Source: Lentisphaerota bacterium
Lineage (GTDB): Bacteria > Verrucomicrobiota > Kiritimatiellia > RFP12 > UBA1067
Direction: 5' to 3'
Assembly (NCBI GenBank): GCA_015061665.1
Contig: SUWC01000021.1
Location: forward strand, 1 to 41,613
Length of the DNA stretch: 41,613 nt
The notes under the pieces are model-generated. The model had not been told where the DNA came from, did no database searches, and saw nothing but the letters and a program-made list of their open reading frames with translations. Both the position numbers and the translations under genes were made by a program. Shown piece by piece: positions 1-7,264 of this stretch (its first letter is position 1; every line of letters starts with the position of its first letter).

Positions 1-8
1 GCATGGTT

Positions 9-35
9 CCTCGTTTCTTGCACATTGAGACGAGG
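9..35. other. Imperfect hairpin near the window edge
   Basis: Bases 9-17 and 27-35 can pair over 9 bp, with one G-T wobble, around a 9-base loop. No T-run follows on either strand, so a role as terminator of an upstream gene is only a possibility. I see nothing else in bases 1-170. Confidence 0.3.
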
Positions 36-176
36 ATATCATCTCATATTTCGCCGCTTTTGTCAATAGGGGGCGGCCAATTCGATATCTACAAGGCGAA
101 CGCGCCATGAACTAAATCACCATGCCGGAAAGCCACTAAAGGCAACAGGACACTAGCGCATTTTGCCCGAAAATGC

Positions 177-182
177 TATAAT
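177..182 (+). promoter_or_regulatory. Candidate extended -10 promoter of the T3SS array
   Basis: A perfect TATAAT lies at 177-182, with the TG of an extended -10 element one base upstream (174-175). No good -35 box sits at 16-18 bp. Transcription would start near 189, giving a leader of about 27 bases before the first gene, whose start lacks a clear Shine-Dalgarno sequence. It is the only obvious promoter before the long run of overlapping + strand genes. Confidence 0.5.
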
Positions 183-215
183 AAAAGAAAAGATGGAATA
201 GACAAAACACCATAT

Positions 216-626
216 ATGGCATTGGAAGCAACCATAAAAGGGCTTGCAGAAGCTATCGGATACCCCGAAAAGGTACCTGAAGGGGTGTTGTCGTTTCTGC
301 TTCGCGTCGACGGGCTGGAGGTGCTCGCCGAGGTCTCGGACGCTAGGCTGGTGTTGTCGACGGTCCTGACCGCCGACGAGACCATGCTGCCGACCCTGGC
401 GTCGTACGCCGCGGGCCGCATGCTGCGCGAGGAGGCGATTCTTTCCTGGGGCGACAGCGGCGCGTTTCTCTGGCAGGACGCGCCGGCCGGCGCGGATTCG
501 CGTGAGATGATGGTGCTTTTCGAGACGTTCATGAATTCGTGCGACTGGTGGCGCGCGAGGCTCGACGCGCTGCGCGGAGGAGAATCCGCCGTGTCGGAGC
601 CTGAAACCTTGATGATAAGGCCGTGA
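216..626 (+). CDS. CesT-like type III secretion chaperone
   Basis: This 136-residue acidic protein has the size and pattern of class I (CesT/SycE/Tir-type) chaperones: an N-terminal helix, then alternating beta strands (residues about 30-90, e.g. LEVLAEVSDARLVLSTVL) and a final helix rich in Phe and Trp. Such proteins dimerise in the cytosol and hold one secreted substrate in a secretion-competent state. It is the first gene of the array, 19 bp ahead of sctC, and differs clearly from the SycN-like chaperone at 4364. No cognate effector lies next to it. The start has no good ribosome-binding site, so translation may begin weakly or elsewhere. Family assignment rests on size, fold pattern and context, not on a diagnostic motif. 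Confidence 0.6.
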   Translation: MALEATIKGLAEAIGYPEKVPEGVLSFLLRVDGLEVLAEVSDARLVLSTVLTADETMLPTLASYAAGRMLREEAILSWGDSGAFLWQDAPAGADSREMMVLFETFMNSCDWWRARLDALRGGESAVSEPETLMIRP

Positions 627-647
627 GGAGAATGGAGAATCTAAAAT
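627..647 (+). repeat. Heptad repeat forming the sctC ribosome-binding region
   Basis: Three consecutive 7-base units read GGAGAAT, GGAGAAT, CTAAAAT. The first two supply GGAG Shine-Dalgarno cores and the last runs into the sctC ATG at 646. The 7-base period matches other repeats at 7239-7262, 11235-11264, 39638-39664 and 41242-41275. Confidence 0.5.
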
Positions 648-2562
648 GGTTAAACTCAAAAGCATAATCGCGCCGATTCTTCTCGCTTTCAGCGTATCCC
701 TTGCGGCGTTCAATCCGGTTTCCGCCGCGCCGGTGCCGTGGAAGCTTCCGGCCTACACGCTTGTTGCGCGCGACATGGACCTTCGCTCCGCGCTCGACAC
801 GTTTGCAGTAGCCGAGGGACTTTCGATCGTGATGTCCCCGGCCGTATCCGGAATGTTCTCCGGCGACTTCAAGGACGTCCCTCCGGGCGAGTTCCTCGAC
901 ACGATTGCAACGACCCACAACCTCATCTGGTACTACGACGGCGCGGCGCTCTACCTCTACGGCGCGGGCGAGATTGGGACGATGCTGATCGACCTGAAGT
1001 ACATGAAGGCCGGCGAGGTCATGCAGATGCTTTCCGAACTTGGCGTAGAGGACTCGCGCTTTCCCCTCAAGACCACGTCCGAGGACGAGCTCGTCATGGT
1101 TTCCGGGCCGCCGCGCTATGTTTCGCTCGTCGCGGAGATGATCGCGAAGGCGGACAAGCTCCGCGAGAAGCGCACGTTCAGCGAGGTCGAGGCGCGAATC
1201 TTTCCGCTTGTCCACACGTGGGCGGACGACATCAACTTCAAGGTCAACAGCCCTGAGTCAACCCTTACGATACGCGGCGTCGCGCGAATACTCGAGGACA
1301 TGATGAGCGGCAACACGGGCACCAAGTCACTTGATTCGTCCGTGACGAACGAGCTGTCGGTCCTGGAGGCGCAGCAGATGTCGACGTTCCGCCCCACCAT
1401 CCGTCCGGAGAACAGGCTGAACGCGGTCATAGTCCACGACGTCGTCTCGCGCATGCCGATGTACGAGAACCTGATAAAGCAGCTGGACGTCCCCCAGAAG
1501 CTTGTCGAGGTCGACGTCACCGTCGTCGAGCTTTCGCGCAAGGACGCGCTAGACTGGCAGCTTTCCCTTGCGGTCGGAACGTCGCACGGCCACTCGCAGT
1601 TCGGCGCCGGGCAGAACGCGGCGAACCTGTTCAGCCCCGACGCTATCGCCGGCAGGGGCCTGGCGGGCGCGCTTACCCACATCCATTCGTCGTACAGCCT
1701 CGCTGCGTCAATCAACGCGCTGCGCGAGAAGGGCAAGGCGCGCTCGATTTCGCGCACCTCGCTTCTCACCGTCAACAACCTTGCGGCCGAGCTGACGGAC
1801 ACCCAGAGCTACCACGCTCGCGTCGTCGGAACGGAGGTCGCGACGCTTGAGGAGGTCAGCGCCGGAACAAAGCTTCAGATCAAGCCGCGCATCCTTCCGA
1901 CCATTTCCACCAACATCCCGAACCAGGTCTGGCTCTCCATGCTCCTTGACGACGGCGGCTTCGAGTCGGTTACCGTCGACGCCATGCCCATGACCCGCTC
2001 GTCCACGCTTCAGACCCAGACAGCGGTTTTCGAGGACGAGTCGATCATGCTCGCGGGATACCTGCGCGACATCGAGGAAGACGCGGGCTGGGGCATTCCA
2101 CTGCTTCGCGACATCCCGTACATCGGCTGGATATTCGGCGGAAAGTCCACGCGCAAGGAGACGGTACAGCGCATGTTCGTACTGACTCCCCATATCGTCG
2201 ACATCGACCAGGAGATGCTCGCCAGGCTTCAGGCGACGCGCCTGAGGGACATCGTCGAGGCGGAGCAGATTCAGGACGACGCGGACGAAAGCGACGACGA
2301 GCGCGAAAGGCGCGATCTGGAGCGCAAGGACAGCCGCGAGCGCCGCCGCGAGAAGTTCGAGGACGCGCTCAAGCGCCGCAAGGCCGAGCTCAAGCACAAC
2401 AGGGAGATGCGCACGTTCGACCGCAGGCGCAAGCACCGCATGCTTTCCGACGACATCAGGATGTGGAAGGCGCAGGAGGAGGCCGAGCGCGAGACGCTGG
2501 AGGCCGAGGAGCGCGTCCGCAGGGAGATTCTACAGGACGTCGACGTGGAGGTTGATATCTGA
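646..2562 (+). CDS. sctC: SctC, T3SS outer-membrane secretin
   Basis: This is the outer-membrane ring of the injectisome, 638 residues, starting with a signal peptide (residues 1-28). An N0-type domain follows (about 35-95, with the LRSALDTFAVAEGLSIV pattern), then N1/N3 ring-building modules (to about 285). The secretin core (about 287-520) opens with VEVDVTVVELSRKDALDWQ and ends with the conserved GIPLLRDIPYIGWIFG segment and a final beta strand, MFVLTPHIVDID. From about residue 525 to the end comes a very unusual tail of about 110 residues, almost entirely Arg, Lys, Glu and Asp and predicted to be helical. It occupies the place where YscC-type secretins carry their pilotin-binding S domain. 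No pilotin gene is seen here. Confidence 0.95.
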   Translation: MVKLKSIIAPILLAFSVSLAAFNPVSAAPVPWKLPAYTLVARDMDLRSALDTFAVAEGLSIVMSPAVSGMFSGDFKDVPPGEFLDTIATTHNLIWYYDGAALYLYGAGEIGTMLIDLKYMKAGEVMQMLSELGVEDSRFPLKTTSEDELVMVSGPPRYVSLVAEMIAKADKLREKRTFSEVEARIFPLVHTWADDINFKVNSPESTLTIRGVARILEDMMSGNTGTKSLDSSVTNELSVLEAQQMSTFRPTIRPENRLNAVIVHDVVSRMPMYENLIKQLDVPQKLVEVDVTVVELSRKDALDWQLSLAVGTSHGHSQFGAGQNAANLFSPDAIAGRGLAGALTHIHSSYSLAASINALREKGKARSISRTSLLTVNNLAAELTDTQSYHARVVGTEVATLEEVSAGTKLQIKPRILPTISTNIPNQVWLSMLLDDGGFESVTVDAMPMTRSSTLQTQTAVFEDESIMLAGYLRDIEEDAGWGIPLLRDIPYIGWIFGGKSTRKETVQRMFVLTPHIVDIDQEMLARLQATRLRDIVEAEQIQDDADESDDERERRDLERKDSRERRREKFEDALKRRKAELKHNREMRTFDRRRKHRMLSDDIRMWKAQEEAERETLEAEERVRREILQDVDVEVDI

Positions 2563-2563
2563 A

Positions 2564-3214
2564 ATGGCAGTGCCCGTTGCGATAGAAGGCGGCTTCGCGA
2601 AAGTCGAGGCGGGGCTGTGGCTCATGGGCCGCAGCCAGCCTGCGGCTTTCTCGGGCAGCGCCGTCCGTCGCAGGCGCAAGGGCTGGTGCGTGCGGGACCG
2701 CTCGCGGCTTGACCTTGTCGAGACTACGTCGCTTTCGCACTGCGCTGACGCCGCTGCCCCGTTCCTCACGCACATCCCCTGCGCAGCGAACGTGTTTGCC
2801 GTTTCCGACAAGGTCCTCGTCGCGCCTGCGAGCGCGCGAATCGACGCTCATGTGATCAAGGCCATTCCGATGAGCGCGCGCGGATCGCTCTGCTCGACAG
2901 AGTTCGGCATCGGGGAATCGGATGATTCCGGGAGTGCATGGGTCGTCATGGCGACGAGAGGCCGCACGGCGCGCGTCCCGCTTTCGGAAGGCGAAACGCT
3001 TTCCGTCAGGCCAGACTCCGTCGTCGCGTGGACGGGCGGCAAGCCGACTGGGTTCTGTCCCAGGGTCGGCCTTCTCGACATCCTGCTCCCGCGCGCGCCG
3101 CGCGATCTTCTATTTACGTTCTACGGGCCGGGCGTCGTCTGGATCGAGGGATCCGGGAAGGCGTCGATGCCCGATTCAAGGCTTTCAATGCAGCGGAGGT
3201 TCTATGGCGTTTGA
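2564..3214 (+). CDS. AIM24-like (DUF124) protein embedded in the T3SS array
   Basis: A 216-residue protein without signal peptide or membrane segment. The ATG at 2564, one base after the sctC stop, is preferred over a TTG 12 bases upstream; GGAGG precedes it. The C-terminal half resembles the AIM24 family (TRAP-like beta fold): AWVVMATRGRTARVPLSEGE, then SVRPDSVVAWTGG, and near the end FYGPGVVWIEG, matching the family's closing GxGxVxxQ-type strand. AIM24 proteins have no settled function and are not a standard injectisome component. Sitting between secretin and gatekeeper and overlapping sctW by 11 bp, it is presumably co-translated with the apparatus. The assignment is by motif only; it may be a system-specific accessory or a secreted protein. 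Confidence 0.55.
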   Translation: MAVPVAIEGGFAKVEAGLWLMGRSQPAAFSGSAVRRRRKGWCVRDRSRLDLVETTSLSHCADAAAPFLTHIPCAANVFAVSDKVLVAPASARIDAHVIKAIPMSARGSLCSTEFGIGESDDSGSAWVVMATRGRTARVPLSEGETLSVRPDSVVAWTGGKPTGFCPRVGLLDILLPRAPRDLLFTFYGPGVVWIEGSGKASMPDSRLSMQRRFYGV

Positions 3215-4367
3215 CGCAGCACAGATTCTCCGCCAGACCTATGCGGCCGGAGCGGAAGCGATACAGATGCGCGAAATGGCGCAGCCTGTGTCCGAGCCTG
3301 CAATTGAAAAGGGCCAGCTCATGGGGACAGCCGCCATAGTGGACGCCGATCCCACGGCCGAGCTGATGGACTCCATGGAGGAGCTTTCCTTCCAGTTTGA
3401 GGAGAAGGAGGCGAAGCGCGCGGGCGACCGCAAGATGGGCGAGATGCAGGGCCCGAGGTCGGCGCTCGTGAAGTCCGTCGAGGCGTGGATGGCCATGATG
3501 CCGGACATGCCGGGGCGCGATTTCCTCGTCCAGATCCTCAGGAACCTTCGCACTGCGCAGAATGCAGGCAAATCCGGCGACCCCACCGAGCTTCTGAAGG
3601 ACCTTGCGCGCGGCTCGACGGATCCGTCGCACCAGTTCGCGATGCTCGACATCCTCGAGCAGTCCTTCGGCGAAGGCGAGAGCGCGCTTCGCGACCTCGT
3701 GATGCGCGCGAAGGCGATGCTTTCCGAGGCGAAGGGACCAGAGATCCGCGCAGGCATCAACCTTGCAGTGGAGATCAACGCGCGCGCCTCGACGCCCGAG
3801 CAGATGCAGGAGCTGCGCGACCTCTACAGAGGCGAAGTCGTCGGCTTCACGAAGCCCCAGGACTGCTTCAGGTCGCTTCTCGCCTCGCGCGGGGCGGAGG
3901 GTCTCAAGGACGCAATCGAGTTCCTCATCGCTGGCTGCGGCGCGGACCTGAAGTCGACAGAGTCCTCTCTGGACAAGGCCGCCCTCGGACGCATCATGAC
4001 TGACCTTCAGTGCGTAAACGTCCTTCAGGCGGTTCTGGATTCCATGACTGCGCTGGGGAGGCGCATGGACAAGGAGTTCGGCCAGAAGTGCAAGATGAGC
4101 AGCGAGGAGATGTCCGGCCGCATCATGGATTTCACGGAGCAGTCGTTTGTAGCGTCCTCCGGCATCGCCGCGTTCATAGGCGACTGCGGGGTCAAGGAGC
4201 TGCTGGCTCGCATGGACTTCGCGCGCGAGCTGACTGGGCTTTTCCGGAAGCTCTCCCCGCGGCTCTTTGCGCGCGAAGGCGACAGGCAGCAGCTTGTCGA
4301 CGCCGCTCAGGAGCATCTCGACGACCTCATAACCGAGGAGAACGAAACGGAAGGGGGTGCCGCATGA
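3204..4367 (+). CDS. sctW: SctW gatekeeper (YopN-TyeA fused)
   Basis: This cytosolic gatekeeper (YopN, InvE, MxiC, CopN family) controls the order of translocator and effector export at the SctV gate. The 387-residue product matches the fused form found in CopN and MxiC: an N-terminal secretion and chaperone-binding segment (1-60), three helical repeat domains (about 80-290), and a TyeA-like C-terminus (about 295-387) ending in an acidic tail. The ATG at 3204 has GGAGG 4 bases upstream; longer readings of the frame run back into the preceding gene and are rejected. It overlaps the next gene by an ATGA junction, and that gene encodes its likely chaperone. Confidence 0.85.
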   Translation: MAFDAAQILRQTYAAGAEAIQMREMAQPVSEPAIEKGQLMGTAAIVDADPTAELMDSMEELSFQFEEKEAKRAGDRKMGEMQGPRSALVKSVEAWMAMMPDMPGRDFLVQILRNLRTAQNAGKSGDPTELLKDLARGSTDPSHQFAMLDILEQSFGEGESALRDLVMRAKAMLSEAKGPEIRAGINLAVEINARASTPEQMQELRDLYRGEVVGFTKPQDCFRSLLASRGAEGLKDAIEFLIAGCGADLKSTESSLDKAALGRIMTDLQCVNVLQAVLDSMTALGRRMDKEFGQKCKMSSEEMSGRIMDFTEQSFVASSGIAAFIGDCGVKELLARMDFARELTGLFRKLSPRLFAREGDRQQLVDAAQEHLDDLITEENETEGGAA

Positions 4368-4762
4368 GCGCGCCGACATGGCTAAATTCCGTTGTGAGCG
4401 AATTTGGACGCTCCGCAGGGCTTGGCGGTTTCGCGCTGAACGAGCGCGGCGCCGCGGCGCTTAGGTTCGAGACCGGCATGACGCTTAGGTTTGAATACGC
4501 CAGGGGCGATCTTGTAGTGGCGATGTCCGTCCCTGCGGCCTCCGGGTCGCCTTTTGGGACCATCGAGAGATTCAAGAGGCTGCTTGCGTACTCGCATCCG
4601 AGGGCTCGCACGGGCTTCCGCGTCCGAACGGGCTTTCTTTCCAAGTCGCAGTCTTTTGTCGTCGCCGTCAGGCTGGCGGAGCGCGACGTTACGCTTCCTC
4701 AGGTTAACAGTGCGTTTGCCGTCCTGTGGCGGCTCGCCAACGAGATTGGAGGTGCTGCATGA
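4364..4762 (+). CDS. sycN: SycN-like class I chaperone for the gatekeeper
   Basis: A 132-residue protein closely following Yersinia SycN, the chaperone of YopN. The N-terminus WLNSVVSEFGRSAGL resembles the SycN first helix. The C-terminal part GFLSKSQSFVVAVRLAERD, followed by LTLP-like TLPQVNSAFAVLWRL, lines up with the SycN strand and last helix. Location agrees: Yersinia has yopN-tyeA-sycN-yscX-yscY-yscV, and here sctW (with TyeA fused) is directly followed by this gene, sctX and sctV. Start and stop overlap its neighbours by four bases each. It should bind the SctW N-terminus and help keep secretion closed before host contact. Confidence 0.75.
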   Translation: MSAPTWLNSVVSEFGRSAGLGGFALNERGAAALRFETGMTLRFEYARGDLVVAMSVPAASGSPFGTIERFKRLLAYSHPRARTGFRVRTGFLSKSQSFVVAVRLAERDVTLPQVNSAFAVLWRLANEIGGAA

Positions 4763-5145
4763 GCCTCAGTGTTTCAAGGACAATCGACCCGCTGCGCTTT
4801 GACGTCGGCATCGGAAGCGCGGGATACGCCGACATCATATCGTCCCCGGGCGAAGGCGAGGCGCAGAAGGCGCTTCTGCCAGGAACGACCACCGTTTCGC
4901 AGGCGATAGACGAACTGTTCCCGACAGACCGCAGCGTCGAGGGCGAGATAATGCGCGAGCTTGTCGCGGCGAACCCGGCCAAGCTTCGCACGTCAAGCGG
5001 CTTCTCTGACGCGGCGCACTCCGCAATCCGGTCGCTCAGGGCTCGCGGCTCAGAAGCCTCGGACGGGGCTGCGCACGAGATTGAGAACCTGCTTGCGGAC
5101 ACAGATCTCTTCGAGCGCTACAGAATGTCGATACTGGAGACGTGA
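4759..5145 (+). CDS. sctX: SctX (YscX-like), early secreted export component
   Basis: A 128-residue protein similar in layout to YscX/PscX, small secreted proteins required for needle-subunit export together with SctY and SctV. Supporting features are the N-terminal LRFDVGIG segment, matching the YscX GIE-type opening, the central VSQAIDELFPTDRSVEGEI region, and a C-terminal amphipathic helix ending ADTDLFERYRMSILE. Its place between the SycN-like chaperone and sctV is that of yscX. The partner gene yscY, normally next to it, is found separately at 10480. Confidence 0.7.
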   Translation: MSLSVSRTIDPLRFDVGIGSAGYADIISSPGEGEAQKALLPGTTTVSQAIDELFPTDRSVEGEIMRELVAANPAKLRTSSGFSDAAHSAIRSLRARGSEASDGAAHEIENLLADTDLFERYRMSILET

Positions 5146-7235
5146 TGACAGGAAGAATAACAAACTTCTCGGGAGTATTCTCGCGGTTTGGCGATCTTGT
5201 GCTCGCCATTCTCGTCGTCTGCATCATCGGCCTTTTGATCATCCCGCTTCCCACGGCGGTCGTCGACTTGCTGATCTCCATCAACCTGATGATCTCGACG
5301 GTGATGCTGATGCTCTCGCTCTACCTGCCGCGGGCGCTCGCGTTCTCGACCTTCCCGTCGATGCTACTCTTCACGACTCTGTACCGCCTCGCCCTGAACG
5401 TGACTACGACGCGACTCATCCTGCTGAAGGCGGACGCGGGCGAGATCATCTACACGTTCGGCAACTTCGTCGTCGGCGGCAACTTCGTCGTCGGCGCGGT
5501 CATCTTCCTGATCATCACGATCGTCCAGTTCGTCGTCATCGCGAAGGGCGCGGAGCGCGTCTCCGAAGTCGCCGCGCGATTCACCCTCGACGCCATGCCC
5601 GGAAAGCAGATGTCCATCGACGCCGACCTTCGCGCAGGCGCGATCGACCAGGATACCGCGAAGAGGCGCCGCAACGAGCTCAGCAAGGAGTCGCAGCTCT
5701 ACGGAGCTATGGACGGTGCCATGAAGTTCGTGAAGGGCGACGCGATAGCGGGACTCATCATGACGTCGATCAACATCGTCGGCGGCATCTGCATCGGCGT
5801 GTTCATGAACGGCAAGGAGGTCGGCTGGGCCATTACGAAGTACGGCATCCTCACGATCGGCGACGGACTCGTCTCGCAGATCCCCGCGCTCCTCGTGTCC
5901 ATTACATCCGGCGTCATCGTAACGCGCGTCGGAGACGTCGACAACAAGCCGCTCGGACAGGACATCATCAACCAGTTCTTCGCGCAGCCGAAGGCGATTC
6001 TCCTTGGCGCGCTGATGCTTGTCGCGATCGGCCTCATCCCGGGCTTCCCGAAGGTCCAGATATTCGGCCTCGCCGCGTTCGTCGCGCTCGTCGGCTGGAG
6101 CCTAATGGCGAAGGCGAAGATCGCCGCAATGCGAGCGGCGAAGGCCGACGACCCGCTTGCCGCGGCCGCGCCTTCCGAGGGCAACTCGCCGCGTCCGAAG
6201 AAGAAGGAAGGCGACGACTTCTCGATGGTCACGCCGCTTACCGTCGACATCGACGCGGATATCCGCGGCGCGCTGACGTACGAGGCGCTGAACGACCAGA
6301 TCATGTCCGTCCGCCGCGCGCTGTACAGGGACCTCGGCGTTCCGTTCCCAGGCATCAACCTGTCGCTCAACCCGTCAATCCACGACGGCAAGTACCGCAT
6401 CCTCGTCAACGAGGTCCCCGTTTCGGAAGGCGTTCTCAGGAAGGGGTTCGTCTTTGCGTTCGAGGAGCCGGAGAACCTGACGGCGACCGGCATCGCATAC
6501 GAGACGGGCAAGATGTTCCTGACGGGGCACGAGACGTGCTGGGTCAAGGAGGAGGACGCGCCGCGCCTGGCGGAAAGCGGGATTCGCTCCCTCGACCTTG
6601 GCGGAGTGCTCACCTACCACCTTTCAAGCGTCCTGCGCCGCTACTCGCACGAGTTCCTTTCGCTCCAGGAGACTCGCATCCTCTTCGACCACATGGAGAA
6701 GGAGGCTCCCGAGCTCGTCAAGGAGGTGCAGCGCGTGCTGCCGCTGCAGAAGATCACGGACGTCCTCCAGCGCCTTGTCCAGGAGGGCATATCGATACGC
6801 GACCTCAAGCGCATCACCCAGACGCTCATCGAGTGGGGGCAGAAGGAAAAGGATTCGGTCCTTCTCGTCGAATACGTGCGCGCCGCGCTCAGCCGCTACA
6901 TCTCCTACAAGTTCTCGGGTGGACAGAACATCGTCGCCGCGTACCTGCTCGACCCGTCCCTGGAGGAGAAGATCCGCAAGTCCGTGCGCCAGACGTCGGG
7001 CGGAAGCTATCTGGCGATGGACCCTGCAAGCGTCCGCGCGATCATATCCGTCGTCAAGCGCACGATCGGCGACCTCGCGAAGGTTCCCCAGAAGCCCGTC
7101 ATCATCGTGTCCGTCGACATCCGTCGCTACTTCAGGAAGATGATAGAAAAGGACTACTACGAACTTCCCGTTCTGTCGTTCCAGGAGCTCAGCGCCGAAA
7201 TCAACATCCAGCCGCTCGGCAGGCTAAAGCTGTAG
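5145..7235 (+). CDS. sctV: SctV, major export gate protein
   Basis: The 696-residue inner-membrane gate (YscV, LcrD, FlhA family) forms a nonameric ring that receives chaperone-substrate complexes. About eight hydrophobic segments span residues 15-310, including the FHIPEP region with MPGKQMSIDADLRAG. A linker (about 325-365) leads to the cytosolic domain with its four subdomains (about 370-690), containing conserved stretches such as REILFDH-type ETRILFDHMEKEAPELV and GLLQKITDVLQRL-type text. ATG 5145 overlaps the sctX stop as TGATG; the GTG at 5142 is the less likely alternative. A short heptad-repeat spacer separates it from sctD. Confidence 0.95.
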   Translation: MTGRITNFSGVFSRFGDLVLAILVVCIIGLLIIPLPTAVVDLLISINLMISTVMLMLSLYLPRALAFSTFPSMLLFTTLYRLALNVTTTRLILLKADAGEIIYTFGNFVVGGNFVVGAVIFLIITIVQFVVIAKGAERVSEVAARFTLDAMPGKQMSIDADLRAGAIDQDTAKRRRNELSKESQLYGAMDGAMKFVKGDAIAGLIMTSINIVGGICIGVFMNGKEVGWAITKYGILTIGDGLVSQIPALLVSITSGVIVTRVGDVDNKPLGQDIINQFFAQPKAILLGALMLVAIGLIPGFPKVQIFGLAAFVALVGWSLMAKAKIAAMRAAKADDPLAAAAPSEGNSPRPKKKEGDDFSMVTPLTVDIDADIRGALTYEALNDQIMSVRRALYRDLGVPFPGINLSLNPSIHDGKYRILVNEVPVSEGVLRKGFVFAFEEPENLTATGIAYETGKMFLTGHETCWVKEEDAPRLAESGIRSLDLGGVLTYHLSSVLRRYSHEFLSLQETRILFDHMEKEAPELVKEVQRVLPLQKITDVLQRLVQEGISIRDLKRITQTLIEWGQKEKDSVLLVEYVRAALSRYISYKFSGGQNIVAAYLLDPSLEEKIRKSVRQTSGGSYLAMDPASVRAIISVVKRTIGDLAKVPQKPVIIVSVDIRRYFRKMIEKDYYELPVLSFQELSAEINIQPLGRLKL

Positions 7236-7238
7236 AGT

Positions 7239-7262
7239 GAAAATGTAAAGTGTAGAGTCAAC
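7239..7262. repeat. Heptad-type repeat between sctV and sctD
   Basis: The 29-base gap between sctV and sctD consists mostly of 7-base-periodic units (GTAGAGT, GAAAATG, TAAAGTG, TAGAGTC). The insertion leaves sctD without a recognisable Shine-Dalgarno sequence. It resembles the in-gene repeats of sctK. Confidence 0.5.
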
Positions 7263-7264
7263 GA

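Noticed and set aside
153-1215. Long minus-strand open frames opposite the first genes
   Set aside because: They are Arg/His-rich, overlap the clearly coding sctC and chaperone genes, and resemble no family. They reflect high GC content on the opposite strand.
2922-3203. N-terminal extension of sctW by 94 codons
   Set aside because: The upstream part lies inside the AIM24-like gene in another frame, is Arg-rich, and the ATG at 3204 has a clear GGAGG.
3114-4379. 421-codon minus-strand frame opposite sctW
   Set aside because: It has antisense composition (Leu/Arg/His-rich) and no motif. SctW has a good ribosome-binding site and chaperone context.
4961-7240. 759-codon plus-strand frame overlapping sctV
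   Set aside because: The sequence is extremely Arg/His-rich without recognisable motifs, whereas the sctV frame is an intact membrane protein of normal length.
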